Part shown: piece by piece, positions 1 to 12,334 of the stretch
How positions within the stretch are numbered: position 1 is the stretch's first letter
Layout: each line of letters opens with the position of its first letter
From: Vreelandella malpeensis
Lineage (GTDB): Bacteria; Pseudomonadota; Gammaproteobacteria; Pseudomonadales; Halomonadaceae
Reading direction: 5' to 3'
DNA length: 64,000 nt
NCBI RefSeq assembly: GCF_020622355.1
Contig: NZ_WHVL01000002.1
Coordinates: forward strand, 434,001 to 498,000
The notes under the pieces: model-generated
The model's database searches: none
What the model saw: the letters and a program-made list of their open reading frames with translations, nothing else
What the model was told of the DNA's origin: nothing
Made by a program: the position numbers and the translations under genes

Positions 1-119
1 TCGACCGCCTGGTCGAGGCGCGGCACCCGACGCTGACGCTGAAGCCTGCGAACCCCGTCGACCACGATAAGCGATACCAACGCCAATCCTAGAATGATTA
101 ACCACTCTCTTAATTCCAT
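1..119 (-). CDS. zipA: Cell division protein ZipA, N-terminal fragment (runs off the window)
   Basis: The minus-strand frame from the ATG at 119 encodes 39 complete residues before the window edge. It begins MELREWLIILGLALVSLIVV and continues into a basic stretch rich in Arg and Gln. A very short N-terminus, one membrane helix and then a basic linker is the ZipA topology; the LREWLI start closely resembles pseudomonad ZipA. ZipA anchors FtsZ filaments to the inner membrane during division, and its C-terminal FtsZ-binding domain lies outside this window. It is normally the gene directly after smc; here two unrelated genes intervene. The ribosome-binding site is weak, but no other start fits the pattern. 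Confidence 0.88.
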   Translation of the reverse strand, partial: MELREWLIILGLALVSLIVVDGVRRLQRQRRVPRLDQAV

Positions 120-591
120 GTCGAGCATTCCATGGGTCATTTAACCGGTTAGGGCGCTACGCTTGCGATATCCGCGTCCGTACAGGGGCTATATTTACCA
201 CCAAGCATAGTGCAGCTGCTACAAAAAAAGGGCGACCTATTGCTTATTGTGCGCATGCGCACCGAGTGTTAATTATAGCTCGGCACGAAAAGTCCAGTGC
301 TTGGACAGACGATTTTGCCAAAAGTGCCATCCTGGCCTCTTATTGGTTCGATCCCCTTCCTGCAATGATGCCCCTGGCCTTCTTTTCCAGCGCTCGTACG
401 CATCTACTGTTGGCCGCTGCGTCGAACGATGAGGGGTGAATCGAGCCTGAATCGTTAACCCGCTACTAATTATAGTTCGTCTTGCACTTCGCTAATGCGG
501 TAATTGTAGAAGGGTTAACTCAATATGACAAAATCTTACAGCCTTGTCGAAGCATAAAACAAGCACAATCAAAGTGTGATCGCAACTCTTA
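120..591. other. AT-richer intergenic region between zipA and lysR
   Basis: About 470 bases without a convincing gene, visibly lower in GC than the rest of the window. Short open frames exist but show neither family resemblance nor a good ribosome-binding site. The element TAATTATAGYTCGKC occurs twice (270-284 and 467-481); read on the minus strand each copy contains TATAAT, so they may be -10 regions for zipA. The composition suggests sequence acquired or decayed when the lysR-tarD pair came to lie between smc and zipA. Confidence 0.5.
272..277 (-). promoter_or_regulatory. Candidate -10 element upstream of zipA
   Basis: TATAAT on the minus strand, about 150 bases before the zipA start. A second copy in the same sequence context lies at 469-474. 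Neither has a good -35 at 17 bases spacing, so the assignment is tentative. Confidence 0.3.
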
Positions 592-1470
592 TTATCGGGA
601 ACTTGAAAGTTTCGACCAGAACGAGTCGGCGAACCCGTTTGCCAGTGAACGCGGCTTCACTATATGTATCTCCAGTGGTATGTCGTTACCGCCTCCAAAG
701 GCTCTTAACAGGCGTCCTTCTTCAATCTCCTGTTCTGCAAGACTTTCCGGCAGCCACGCCACCCCCTTGTCCTCCAGGGCCATCGACATTAGTACCGCTG
801 CAAGATGGCTGGTGAAGTGTGCGGGCAAGATGCCGGTGCGCACTTCTTGTTCATGGACGTGCTGCTCGACGATCCTTCCCAATCCTGACGACCTGGAATA
901 AGCAAGATAAGGAAAAGGTCGATCACCTTGCTGCCTTAATGCTCTTCCGACCAAGGGAACGAGTTTATCTTCACCGATGATACAACTCTCATAATACTTG
1001 TCAGGGAAAAGTGAGGCCGCCAAAGGATCGCGATGGCTGAGAAGAAAGTGCACCTTGCCTTCCATCAACAATCGCTCGCAGCCGGCCATGGTATCCGAGT
1101 GAAGCTGGATGGCCGCGACAGGGGCGGCGTCGATGCGTCGTATCCAGCGCGGGAAGAAGGTGAACGACAGCGAATGAGTGGCAGCGAACTGCAGCGTCTT
1201 CAGGCTATGCCCTGCCGCCTCCTGGGCCCGGGCGCGCAGCGCATAGAGCGCCTGGCTCGCCTGAGCGGCGCTCTCCTGCACCTGGCGGCCCGCTTCGGTG
1301 AGCGTGGTGCCCTGGGGTGTGCGCGCAAACAGCGCCACCCCCATCCACTGCTCCAGCGCGCGAATGCGCCGGCTGAAGGCGGGTTGGGTGACATGGCGCG
1401 CTTTCGCGGCGCGCACGAAGCTCTTGTGCTCGGCAAGAGCGGCGAAATCCTCGAGCCAGGAAAGCTCCAC
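592..1470 (-). CDS. LysR-family transcriptional regulator, divergent from tarD
   Basis: 292 residues, the usual LysR length. Residues 1-60 form the winged helix-turn-helix, with the typical pattern FxxxAEHKSFxRAA, then VTQPAFSRRIRALE, then the LFARTPQGTTLTEAG wing. Residues 90-290 are the periplasmic-binding-protein-like effector domain. It is transcribed away from the dehydratase gene tarD across a 106-base gap, the standard arrangement of a LysR activator and its target, so I infer control of tarD with tartrate or a related acid as inducer. The effector half is coded in visibly more AT-rich DNA than the DNA-binding half, which may reflect foreign origin. Confidence 0.9.
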   Translation of the reverse strand: MELSWLEDFAALAEHKSFVRAAKARHVTQPAFSRRIRALEQWMGVALFARTPQGTTLTEAGRQVQESAAQASQALYALRARAQEAAGHSLKTLQFAATHSLSFTFFPRWIRRIDAAPVAAIQLHSDTMAGCERLLMEGKVHFLLSHRDPLAASLFPDKYYESCIIGEDKLVPLVGRALRQQGDRPFPYLAYSRSSGLGRIVEQHVHEQEVRTGILPAHFTSHLAAVLMSMALEDKGVAWLPESLAEQEIEEGRLLRAFGGGNDIPLEIHIVKPRSLANGFADSFWSKLSSSR

Positions 1471-1474
1471 GGCA

Positions 1475-1489
1475 ATGCCTCTTTAGCAT
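1475..1489. promoter_or_regulatory. Candidate LysR operator (T-N11-A type) in the lysR-tarD intergenic region
   Basis: The interrupted palindrome ATGC-N7-GCAT lies four bases upstream of the lysR start codon and about 90 bases upstream of tarD. It fits the general T-N11-A form of LysR binding sites. Position suits autorepression plus activation of tarD. It was assigned by pattern only. Confidence 0.4.
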
Positions 1490-1576
1490 GGGATGGGCCA
1501 GTATAAGCATTGGCCGCCGAGGTTCGCCATGCCTATCGTGGTGCGTGTTTCCCCCAACGACATGAAGGAGCGCGCC

Positions 1577-2742
1577 ATGCGCATTGTGGACATTCGCGAG
1601 AAGACGGTTTCCATCGCCTCGCCCATTGCCAACGCCTATATCGATTTTTCCAAGATGACCTGCTCGGTGGTCGCCGTGATCACCGACGTGATTCGCGACG
1701 GCAAGCCCGTCATCGGCTACGGCTTCAATTCCAATGGCCGCTACGGCCAGGGCGCACTGATGCGCGATCGTTTCATCGACCGCGTGCTCGAGGCGGACCC
1801 GGCAAGCCTCGTCGATGAAGCCAACGACAACCTCGACCCGTTCGCCATCTGGAAAGCCTTGATGAGCAACGAGAAGCCCGGCGGACACGGCGAACGCTCC
1901 GTGGCGGTAGGCACCATCGACATGGCGGTGTGGGACGCGGTCGCCAAGATCGCCGGCAAGCCGCTCTACCGGCTGCTCGCCGAGCGCTATCGCGATGGTC
2001 AGGCCGACGACAAGGTGTGGGTCTACGCCGCCGGGGGCTACTACTACCCGGGCAAGGGCAACGAAAAACTCCAGGACGAAATGCGCAGCTACCTGGATCG
2101 CGGCTATGACGTGGTCAAGATGAAGATCGGCGCCACCTCCTTGGACGAGGACCTGCGCCGCATCGAGGCGGTGCTCGAGGTAGTGGGCGACGGCCGTCGC
2201 CTGGCGGTGGACGCCAACGGCCGCTTCGATCTCAAGACCGCGATCGCCTATGCCCGGGCACTCAAGCCTTACGATCTCTTCTGGTACGAGGAGGCCGGCG
2301 ACCCGCTAGACTACGCACTGCAGGCCGAACTCGCCGAGCACTACGACGGCCCCATGGCCACCGGAGAGAACCTGTTCTCCCACCAGGATGCCCGCAACCT
2401 GCTGCGCCACGGCGGCATGCGGCCAGACCGGGACTACCTGCAGTTCGACTGCGCCCTCTCCTACGGGCTGGTGGAGTACATGAAGACGCTGGAGGTGATG
2501 GAAGAACTTGGCTGGTCGAGCCGGCGCGTGGTGCCCCACGGCGGCCACCAGATGTCGCTGAACATCGCCGCCGGCCTCAAGCTCGGCGGTAACGAATCCT
2601 ACCCGGACGTGTTCCAGCCCTTCGGTGGCTTTGCCGACGGAATCGCGGTGGAAAACGGTTTCGTGGCGCTGCCAGACATTCCCGGCGTCGGTTTCGAGGC
2701 CAAGTCCAAGCTCTACGCCCTGATGCGCGAGCTCGGCGAAGG

Positions 2743-2746
<4 letters not shown>
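1577..2746 (+). CDS. tarD: D(-)-tartrate dehydratase, enolase superfamily
   Basis: 389 residues; dehydrates D-tartrate to oxaloacetate with Mg2+. I recognise strong end-to-end resemblance to the characterised Bradyrhizobium japonicum enzyme. Visible catalytic set: the KMK motif on strand 2 (K181, K183), metal ligands D212, E238 and E264, and the general acid/base H321 in PHGGHQ. Each lies one residue before the Bradyrhizobium numbering. The start at 1577 is preceded by AAGGAG at 1565-1570; an in-frame extension to 1493 lacks a ribosome-binding site and is unlike the family N-terminus. The product oxaloacetate is also the substrate of OadGAB encoded 12 kb away. The stop codon overlaps that of convergent smc. 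A related sugar-acid substrate cannot be excluded. Confidence 0.9.
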
Positions 2747-6234
<3,488 letters not shown>

Positions 6235-6310
6235 GGCGGCTCTTCAGCTCCGGTTTCTGGACAGGGGTCGATACGCGACGAGCCCTGGAAGGACGGTCGT
6301 CGCTCGGACA

Positions 6311-7180
6311 TCACTCATCGCGGCCCTCCAGGCGTGCCTGGGCGGTGCGAATTCCCTCGCGCAGCGCCTCGATGGTGGCCTCGTCCTCGAGGCTCGCCAG
6401 GGCCCGGCGCCAGCGGTCGATCGCGAGTTCGAAATCGCCCTCATCGAAGGCGTGGATACCGAGCAGGCTCAACACCTTGGGCTGGCGCGGGTCTTTCGCC
6501 TGGGCCTCGTCGACCAGTGCCTGGACGGCCGGAGTGAGCCGGCGGCCGGCCTGGAAGAAGCGCAGCTCCGCGAGCTCTGCCAGCAGCGCAGGCGAGCGCC
6601 CCTCGATCTCGATCAGCCGCGTCAGGGCAGCGTCGGCTAGGTCGAGCTCGCCGGCCTGGCGATAGAGCGAGAACAGCGCTCCCCAGACGTTGGGATTGCC
6701 GGGTTGGCGCTCGGCCTCCTGCTCGATGCGCGCCCGGTACGCTTCGATATCCGGCGCGGGCGTGCCGAGCATGTCCTGGTTGATGGCGTAGAGCGCAAGA
6801 TCGCCCTCGGCACCGTTTCGCTGGTAGCCGAGCAAGCAGGCCGCAAGGGCCAGCACCATCACCACGGGCACCAGCAGGCGACCGGCGCTCGGCGCCTTGA
6901 GCGCGCGCCGGGGAGCGGCGGCGGTGTCCTCGAGCAGGCTGCGCTCGAGTTCCAGGCGATCCTCGGCGAAGCGCGCCGCGTCGATCTCGCCGCGCGCCCG
7001 GGCGCGCTCGAGAGACTCAAGCCGGCGCTCGAAGATGGCCACGTTCTGCGCGTCGCTGCTGTCCTGCTGCTCGAAGCGACGCTGGGTATCAAAAAGCGGC
7101 CGGGCGCGCCACAGCGGGGCGAGCAGAAACCCGAGCGCGGGCAGCGCGGTCAGGGCGATCGCGATCCAGAGCGGCGTCAT
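6311..7180 (-). CDS. ccmI: Cytochrome c maturation protein CcmI (CycH)
   Basis: 289 residues. An N-terminal membrane helix (MTPLWIAIALTALPALGFLL) is followed by a cytoplasmic leucine-rich helical loop, a second helix near residues 100-118 (LLVPVVMVLALAACLLG) and a periplasmic TPR region to the end. CcmI is the apocytochrome chaperone of the haem lyase complex with CcmF and CcmH. Last gene of the ccm operon; its ATG overlaps the ccmH stop (ATGA, 7177-7180), implying translational coupling. I rejected a longer start because the upstream residues belong to the overlapping ccmH region. Confidence 0.93.
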   Translation of the reverse strand: MTPLWIAIALTALPALGFLLAPLWRARPLFDTQRRFEQQDSSDAQNVAIFERRLESLERARARGEIDAARFAEDRLELERSLLEDTAAAPRRALKAPSAGRLLVPVVMVLALAACLLGYQRNGAEGDLALYAINQDMLGTPAPDIEAYRARIEQEAERQPGNPNVWGALFSLYRQAGELDLADAALTRLIEIEGRSPALLAELAELRFFQAGRRLTPAVQALVDEAQAKDPRQPKVLSLLGIHAFDEGDFELAIDRWRRALASLEDEATIEALREGIRTAQARLEGRDE

Positions 7181-7644
7181 GAAGACCTCTTGCGGTTGAG
7201 CAGCGCCGCGAGCCGTTCGCGCTCCTGGTCGCTGAGCGCCTGGCTCGAGGCGTGGCGCCGAGCACGCACCAGCAGGATCACCAGGAGGGTAGCCAGCACC
7301 ACCAGAGCAATGGGCACGCCCCATAGCAGGTAGGTGCGGTTTTCCAGGCGCGGGTTGTAGAGGATGTATTCGCCAAAGCGCGTCACCATGTGATCGACGA
7401 TCTCGCTGTCGGACTGGCCCTCCTGGAGGAGCTCGAACACGCGCTGGCGCATGTCGGCGGCGATCGGCGCGTTGGAGTCGTCGATCGCCTGGTTCTCGCA
7501 CAGCGGGCAGCGCATCGAGGCGGTCAGGTCCGCGTAGCGGCGCTCGAGCACCGGGTCGTCGAAGGAGCGCACCTCGATGGCCGCCAAACTCGCCACGTTC
7601 ACCAGAAGCCCCACCAGCAGGGCCAGAAGTCGCATCAACGCCAT
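7177..7644 (-). CDS. ccmH: Cytochrome c maturation protein CcmH (CycL)
   Basis: 155 residues. A signal peptide (MALMRLLALLVGLLVNVASLAA) leads into a periplasmic domain with the redox motif LTASMRCPLCENQAI (the CPLC thiol pair of all CcmH proteins). One membrane helix near residues 105-126 and a short cytoplasmic tail follow. CcmH keeps apocytochrome CXXCH cysteines reduced for haem ligation. This is the single-domain form, with the TPR part in separate ccmI, unlike fused E. coli CcmH. The start at 7644 has GGAGG seven bases upstream; an internal ATG at 7635 exactly overlaps the ccmG stop but lacks equally good spacing. Confidence 0.93.
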   Translation of the reverse strand: MALMRLLALLVGLLVNVASLAAIEVRSFDDPVLERRYADLTASMRCPLCENQAIDDSNAPIAADMRQRVFELLQEGQSDSEIVDHMVTRFGEYILYNPRLENRTYLLWGVPIALVVLATLLVILLVRARRHASSQALSDQERERLAALLNRKRSS

Positions 7645-8159
7645 TTTTCCACCTCCGGCAGAATGCGCGCCTGCACGTCACTCGGTGCGATGTAGCCCTT
7701 GTGGTGATAGCGGATCACGCCGTCGGCATCGACCAGAAACGTTTCCGGGGCGCCGTAGACGCCGAGATCGAAGCCGAGGCTCCCCTCGGGGTCGAAGATG
7801 TTCAGCTCGAACGGGTCGCCGTACTCGTCGAGAAACGCCCTTCCCTTTTCGCGGCGGTCGCGGTAGTTCACGCCCACCATTCGGATGCCGTGGTCGGCGA
7901 GCTCCAGAAGCTGGGGCATCTCCTGCTTGCAGGCCGGGCACCACTCGCCCCATACGTTGACCAGGGTCACCTCGCCGCGCAGCAGCGTTTCGTCGACACG
8001 GCGGTTCGCATCCTCGAGCGTGACGGCCTCGAAGGCGGGAAACGCGCGCGCCATCAGCGCCGAATCGCGGGCGGTGGGGTCGCGCCCCAGGCCCTGGTAG
8101 AAGAACAGCGCAATGCCGACGAACCCCAGCGGCAGCAGCAGCAAGAGCCAGCGCTTCAT
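7635..8159 (-). CDS. ccmG: Thiol:disulfide interchange protein CcmG (DsbE)
   Basis: 174 residues. An N-terminal membrane anchor (residues 4-21) precedes a periplasmic thioredoxin fold. The active site is WCPAC with Cys74 and Cys77, preceded by the characteristic VNVWGEW; GAPETFLVDADG carries the cis-proline-type loop of CcmG. It passes electrons from the DsbD/CcdA system to CcmH and apocytochromes. Its ATG overlaps the ccmF stop by four bases (8156-8159), and its stop overlaps ccmH. A longer frame upstream exists only because it reads through the end of ccmF. Confidence 0.95.
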   Translation of the reverse strand: MKRWLLLLLPLGFVGIALFFYQGLGRDPTARDSALMARAFPAFEAVTLEDANRRVDETLLRGEVTLVNVWGEWCPACKQEMPQLLELADHGIRMVGVNYRDRREKGRAFLDEYGDPFELNIFDPEGSLGFDLGVYGAPETFLVDADGVIRYHHKGYIAPSDVQARILPEVEKWR

Positions 8160-10141
8160 GGCGTCACCCTCCGAGTAGCGGCGCCCCGGCGCGTGGCGAC
8201 TCGCCGGTAGCGCTTGTCGATCACCGCCAGCACCGCCCCCGCCGCCATCAACAGCGCCCCGAGCCACAGCCAGCGCACGAAGGGCTTGTACTGGATGCGC
8301 ATGGCGTAGCTGCCGCCGCCCAGGTCCTCCCCCATCGCCACGTAGAGATCGCGGAAAAGCCCCGGGCGCAGCGCCACTTGGGTCATGGGCATGCCTGTGG
8401 CGAGGTAGAGGCGTTTTTCCGGGTGCATCATGAAGGTGCGCCCGTCGCCTCCCCGGCGCACCTCGATCAGCGAGGTATCGGCAAGGAAGTTCGGCCCGCG
8501 CCGACTCGTCAGTTCACGCATGGTGAACTGGTAGCCGGCCACCTCGACGGTGACATCCGGCGCCATACGCACGTTGCGCTCGACGTTGTAGTTCGACACC
8601 ACCGTGACGCCGACGAGGGTGACCGCCAGGCCCAGATGCCCCAGCACCATGCCCCAGTAGGCCGGCGAGAGCCTTGCAAGCCCTCGCCCCAGAGAGCCCG
8701 CGTGGCGGCACTTGTCGATCACGTCGCGCACCAGCGGCAGCACGATCCACAGCGCCGCGACCAGCCCCAGGCTCACCCACAGATTCCACTGACCGGCGTA
8801 GAGCAGCGGCGCCAGCACGCCGATCACCAGGGCCCCGGCTCCGGCGAGCCAGAGCTTCGTCGTAAGCTCCCGGGCGCCCATGCGCTTCCAGCGCGCCGAG
8901 GGGCCGAGCCCCATGAAGGCGCACAGCAAGACCGTGAGCGGCACGAACAGCGCGTTGAAGTAGGGCGGGCCCACGCTGATCTTGCCCAGGTTCAGCGAGT
9001 CGAGGATCAGCGGGTAGAGCGTACCCAGGAGCACCGTGACGGTCATGATCACCAACAGCAGGTTGTTGACCAGAAGCAAGGAGTCCCGCGAGAGCCAGCC
9101 AAAACCCACCCGATGGCTCACCCGGGGCGCGCGCAGGGCGAACAGCAGAAGCGATAGCGTCACCGTCACGCCGAGCAGCACCAGGATGAAGAACCCGCGG
9201 GAGGGATCGTTGGCGAAGGCGTGCACCGAGGTGAGCACGCCGGAGCGCACCAGAAAGGTCCCCATCAGCGACAGCGAAAAGGTGGAAATGGCCAGCAGCA
9301 CCGTCCAGCTCTTGAAGGAGCCTCGCTTTTCGGTCACCGCCAGCGAATGCAAGAGCGCCGTGCCGGTGAGCCAGGGCAGAAGCGAGGCGTTCTCCACCGG
9401 GTCCCAGAACCACCAGCCGCCCCAGCCGAGCTCGTAGTACGCCCACCAGCTGCCGAGTGCGATGCCGACGGTCAGAAACGCCCAGGCGACGTTGGCCCAG
9501 GGCCGCGCCCAGCGGGTCCAGGCCGCATCCAGCCGCCCGCCCATGAGCGCGGCGATGGCGAAGGCGAACACCACCGAGAAGCCGACGTAGCCCATGTAGA
9601 GCATCGGCGGGTGGACCACCAGGCCGAAATCCTGCAGCAGCGGGTTCAGGTCGGCGCCGTCGGCGGGCACGTTGGGCAACAGCCGCTCGAAAGGGTTGGA
9701 GGTCAGCAGGATGAACAGCAGAAAGCCCGCGCTGACCATCGCCATGACGCTCTGCACCCGCGCCACCATGTCACGCGGAAGCGAAGTCGAGAACGCCGAG
9801 GCGGCGAAGCCCCAGCCGGCGAGCATCAAGCTCCACAACAGCACCGACCCCTCGTGGTTGCCCCACACGGCGCTGGCCTTGTAGTACCAGGGCAGCAGCG
9901 AGTTGGAGTTGTTGGCCACGTTGGCGACGCTGAAGTCGTCCAGCAGGTAGCTTGCGCTCAGGCACAGGTAGGCCAGGGCCAGAAACACGAACTGCCCAGC
10001 CGCCATGGGCGCGCCATAGGCCATCCACAGCGAGCGCCTCGTCGCGACGCCCGCCAGCGGCACCACGGCCTGGATGATCGCCATCACCAGCGCCATCATC
10101 AGCGCGAAATGGCCCACTTCCGGAATGATCTCGATCGCCAT
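8156..10141 (-). CDS. ccmF: Cytochrome c haem lyase subunit CcmF
   Basis: 661 residues of a polytopic inner-membrane protein with about 14-15 helices. Diagnostic features are the WWD domain WGGWWFWDPVENAS (240-253), the early GNHEGS (95-100), and conserved membrane histidines in VVHPPMLYMGY (H178) and LLHS (H265). CcmF takes haem from holo-CcmE and, with CcmH and CcmI, attaches it to apocytochrome c. Sits five bases downstream of ccmE and overlaps ccmG by four bases. Length and motifs are ordinary for the family. Confidence 0.97.
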   Translation of the reverse strand: MAIEIIPEVGHFALMMALVMAIIQAVVPLAGVATRRSLWMAYGAPMAAGQFVFLALAYLCLSASYLLDDFSVANVANNSNSLLPWYYKASAVWGNHEGSVLLWSLMLAGWGFAASAFSTSLPRDMVARVQSVMAMVSAGFLLFILLTSNPFERLLPNVPADGADLNPLLQDFGLVVHPPMLYMGYVGFSVVFAFAIAALMGGRLDAAWTRWARPWANVAWAFLTVGIALGSWWAYYELGWGGWWFWDPVENASLLPWLTGTALLHSLAVTEKRGSFKSWTVLLAISTFSLSLMGTFLVRSGVLTSVHAFANDPSRGFFILVLLGVTVTLSLLLFALRAPRVSHRVGFGWLSRDSLLLVNNLLLVIMTVTVLLGTLYPLILDSLNLGKISVGPPYFNALFVPLTVLLCAFMGLGPSARWKRMGARELTTKLWLAGAGALVIGVLAPLLYAGQWNLWVSLGLVAALWIVLPLVRDVIDKCRHAGSLGRGLARLSPAYWGMVLGHLGLAVTLVGVTVVSNYNVERNVRMAPDVTVEVAGYQFTMRELTSRRGPNFLADTSLIEVRRGGDGRTFMMHPEKRLYLATGMPMTQVALRPGLFRDLYVAMGEDLGGGSYAMRIQYKPFVRWLWLGALLMAAGAVLAVIDKRYRRVATRRGAATRRVTP

Positions 10142-10146
10142 ACGCG

Positions 10147-10656
10147 CTAGTTCTCGTCTGGCTGGAAACCCGCCCGGGCCTCCAGCTCCTTGACCACCTG
10201 CTCGGCCTTCTGCTGGTAATCCGCCGGCGAGTAGCCCGCCTCTTCCAGCGCCTGGGCCACCTCCGGCGGCATGTAGTTCTCGTCGTGGCGGGCCAGCACC
10301 TTGTCGGCACGGATCCGACCATCGCTCTGGAGTTCGCCGACCACCACCACGCCCTGCCCCTCGCGAAACAGGTCCGGCAGTATGCCGCTGTAGGCAACCT
10401 CGACCTCCTCCACGTAGTCGGTGACCGTGAAGGCGACGTCCAGGCTCTGCGGGTCGCGGGCGACGGAGCCCGCCTTGACCAGCCCGCCGGCGCGGATCTG
10501 GCGCTCCAGCGGCGCCTGCCCTTGGGCAATCTGCACCGGGCTGAAGAACAGGTTGATGTTGGCGCGCAGCGCGAAGAGGGTCAGTCCCACGGCGATGGCC
10601 GCGAGTACCACGATCCCGAGAAGCGCGAAGAGCCGCTGCTTGCGTTTAGGCGTCAT
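10147..10656 (-). CDS. ccmE: Haem chaperone CcmE
   Basis: 169 residues. One N-terminal membrane helix (about 9-30) is followed by a periplasmic OB-fold. The haem-binding histidine is His124 in LARHDENYMPPE, followed by the conserved Tyr of the H-x3-Y motif. It accepts haem covalently from the CcmABCD complex and delivers it to CcmF. The start MTPKRKQRLF is chosen because it gives the family N-terminus; the gene overlaps the end of ccmD by 11 bases. The C-terminus after His124 is a flexible acidic tail, as usual. Confidence 0.95.
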   Translation of the reverse strand: MTPKRKQRLFALLGIVVLAAIAVGLTLFALRANINLFFSPVQIAQGQAPLERQIRAGGLVKAGSVARDPQSLDVAFTVTDYVEEVEVAYSGILPDLFREGQGVVVVGELQSDGRIRADKVLARHDENYMPPEVAQALEEAGYSPADYQQKAEQVVKELEARAGFQPDEN

Positions 10657-10876
10657 CGTCCACCATGGGCCTTGAAGAGTGAGCGGGGTCGGTCGTCTGG
10701 CGACGCCGGGCATCGCGACGCACACGGCGCGACAGTGTCTTGAGCAGGGCGCGCCGCTCCAGGCGCGCCTGGAGAAGGCTTGCCGCGAACAGCGCCGCGG
10801 TCACCCCCCAGGCAGCCCAGACGTAGACGCCGTGGCCGCCCATGGCGAAGAACTCTTGCAAAGACGTGAAGGCCAT
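10646..10876 (-). CDS. ccmD: Haem exporter accessory protein CcmD
   Basis: 76 residues. Starts [20 protein letters not shown], the typical CcmD N-terminus (FFAMGGHGxYVWxxW), then one membrane helix (about 18-36) and a strongly basic cytoplasmic tail rich in Arg. CcmD is needed to release holo-CcmE from the CcmABC complex. The start codon shares one base with the ccmC stop (TGATG at 10876) and the end overlaps ccmE. The C-terminal tail after residue 60 (ending MVDDDA) is longer than in many homologues. Confidence 0.9.
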   Translation of the reverse strand: MAFTSLQEFFAMGGHGVYVWAAWGVTAALFAASLLQARLERRALLKTLSRRVRRDARRRQTTDPAHSSRPMVDDDA

Positions 10877-11616
10877 CAGAGCTCCTTGTCGACCAGCGCG
10901 CGCACCCAGCGCTTGTCGCCTTCGCGCTTCACTATCTCGCTGCGCGTGCGCGCAAGTGTCAGCGCCGTGAAGAAGCTGTAGAAGCCGACCAGCATGATCA
11001 GAAGCGGCAGCCACATCGAGGCTGGCATGGCCGGGCGCGAGGTCAGGGTGAAGGTGGCGGACTGGTGCAGGGTATACCACCACTCCACGGAGTACTTGAT
11101 GATCGGAATGTTGATCACCCCGACCAGGGCGAGCAGCGACGCGGCTCGCGCCCCGCTGTCGCGCCGGGCGAAGGCGCCGCGCAGCGCGATCACGCCCAGA
11201 TAGAGAAACAGCAGGATCAGCATCGAGGTCAGCCGCGCGTCCCACTCCCACCAAGTGCCCCAGGTAGGAATGCCCCACACCGCCCCGGAGAACAGCGCTG
11301 CAAAGGTCATCATGGCGCCGAAAGGTGCCATCACCGTCGCCGCCATGTCCGCCACCTTGATCTTCCAGACCATGAAGACGAGCCCGGAAAGCGCCATGGC
11401 GACGAAGATCGACTGGGCGAGCAGCGCCGCCGGCACGTGCACGTAGATGATGCGAAAGCTCTCGCCCTGCTGGTAGTCCGCCGGCGCCACCGCCAGCCCC
11501 CACAGTGTGCCGACGCCCAGCGCCAGCGCCGCCAGCGCCCAGCACCAGGGCTCGAGCCGGGCGCTGATGGCGTAGAACCACTTGGGGGATCCGAACTTGT
11601 GAATGAAGGCCCACAT
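10876..11616 (-). CDS. ccmC: Haem transporter / CcmE haem-loading protein CcmC
   Basis: 246 residues, six predicted membrane helices. The periplasmic tryptophan-rich WWD motif [12 protein letters not shown] (119-130) and the flanking haem-ligand histidines H60 (IIYVHVP) and H184 (YTLHQSA) are all present. CcmC presents haem to CcmE. It is the third gene of the operon, ten bases after ccmB, and its stop codon is shared with the ccmD start. Confidence 0.97.
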   Translation of the reverse strand: MWAFIHKFGSPKWFYAISARLEPWCWALAALALGVGTLWGLAVAPADYQQGESFRIIYVHVPAALLAQSIFVAMALSGLVFMVWKIKVADMAATVMAPFGAMMTFAALFSGAVWGIPTWGTWWEWDARLTSMLILLFLYLGVIALRGAFARRDSGARAASLLALVGVINIPIIKYSVEWWYTLHQSATFTLTSRPAMPASMWLPLLIMLVGFYSFFTALTLARTRSEIVKREGDKRWVRALVDKEL

Positions 11617-11626
11617 GAAGGCGTCC

Positions 11627-12334
11627 TCAACCGTTGATACTGATACGAAGCGAGACGGCGATGGCCAGCGGCGCCAGCATCAGCGCCAACGCCAGAAGCG
11701 CCCCGAGGATCGCCAGGTACGCCCCGGCGCCGCCCATGGCCGCCGCCTGGACGGCGCCGGTACCGAAGATGAGCACCGGAATGTAGAGCGGCAGGATCAA
11801 GAGCGACAACAGCGCCCCGCCCCGGGCAAGCCCCACCGTGAGCGCCGCACCGATGGCGCCGATCAGGCTCAGGCTCGCGCTGCCCAGCGCAAGCGACAGC
11901 GCAAGCACCATATAACTTCCCGGCGGCAGCGCCAGCATCGCCCCGAGCAGCGGCGCCATCAGCGAAAGGGGAAGCCCCGTGAGCAGCCAGTGAACGCTCA
12001 CCTTCGCCATCACCAGCGCCGTCAGCGGCTGGGGCGCGAGCAGCAGTTGCTCGAGGGTACCATCCTCGAAGTCGCCGCGAAAAAGCGTATCCAGCGAAAG
12101 CAGCGCCGCCAGCAGCGCCGCCACCCATAGAAGACCCGGCGCGATCAGCGCCAGCCGCTCCGGGTCCGGCGAGATGCCGATGGGAAACAGCGTGATGACC
12201 AGTGCATAGAACACCAGCGGATTGAGCACGTCGCCCCGCCGGCGCAGCGCCAGCGTCACATCGCGCTTCAAAGTGGCCGTGAACGCTCCCCAGAGCCCTG
12301 CCGGCGGCGGCGCAGGCGCATCGCTCGTGCTCAC
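11627..12334 (-). CDS. ccmB: Haem exporter permease CcmB
   Basis: 235 residues with six hydrophobic helices and the cytoplasmic motif [17 protein letters not shown] typical of CcmB. It forms the ABC complex with CcmA that powers release of haem-loaded CcmE. The N-terminus carries a short Pro/Ala-rich extension before the conserved [19 protein letters not shown] segment. Overlaps the ccmA stop by four bases, so the two are probably translationally coupled. Confidence 0.96.
   Translation of the reverse strand: MSTSDAPAPPPAGLWGAFTATLKRDVTLALRRRGDVLNPLVFYALVITLFPIGISPDPERLALIAPGLLWVAALLAALLSLDTLFRGDFEDGTLEQLLLAPQPLTALVMAKVSVHWLLTGLPLSLMAPLLGAMLALPPGSYMVLALSLALGSASLSLIGAIGAALTVGLARGGALLSLLILPLYIPVLIFGTGAVQAAAMGGAGAYLAILGALLALALMLAPLAIAVSLRISING

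Noticed and set aside
247-432. A 61-codon plus-strand frame in the zipA-lysR gap
   Set aside because: No ribosome-binding site and no recognisable family. An adjacent frame ending near 438 is similarly open, so neither stands out as coding.
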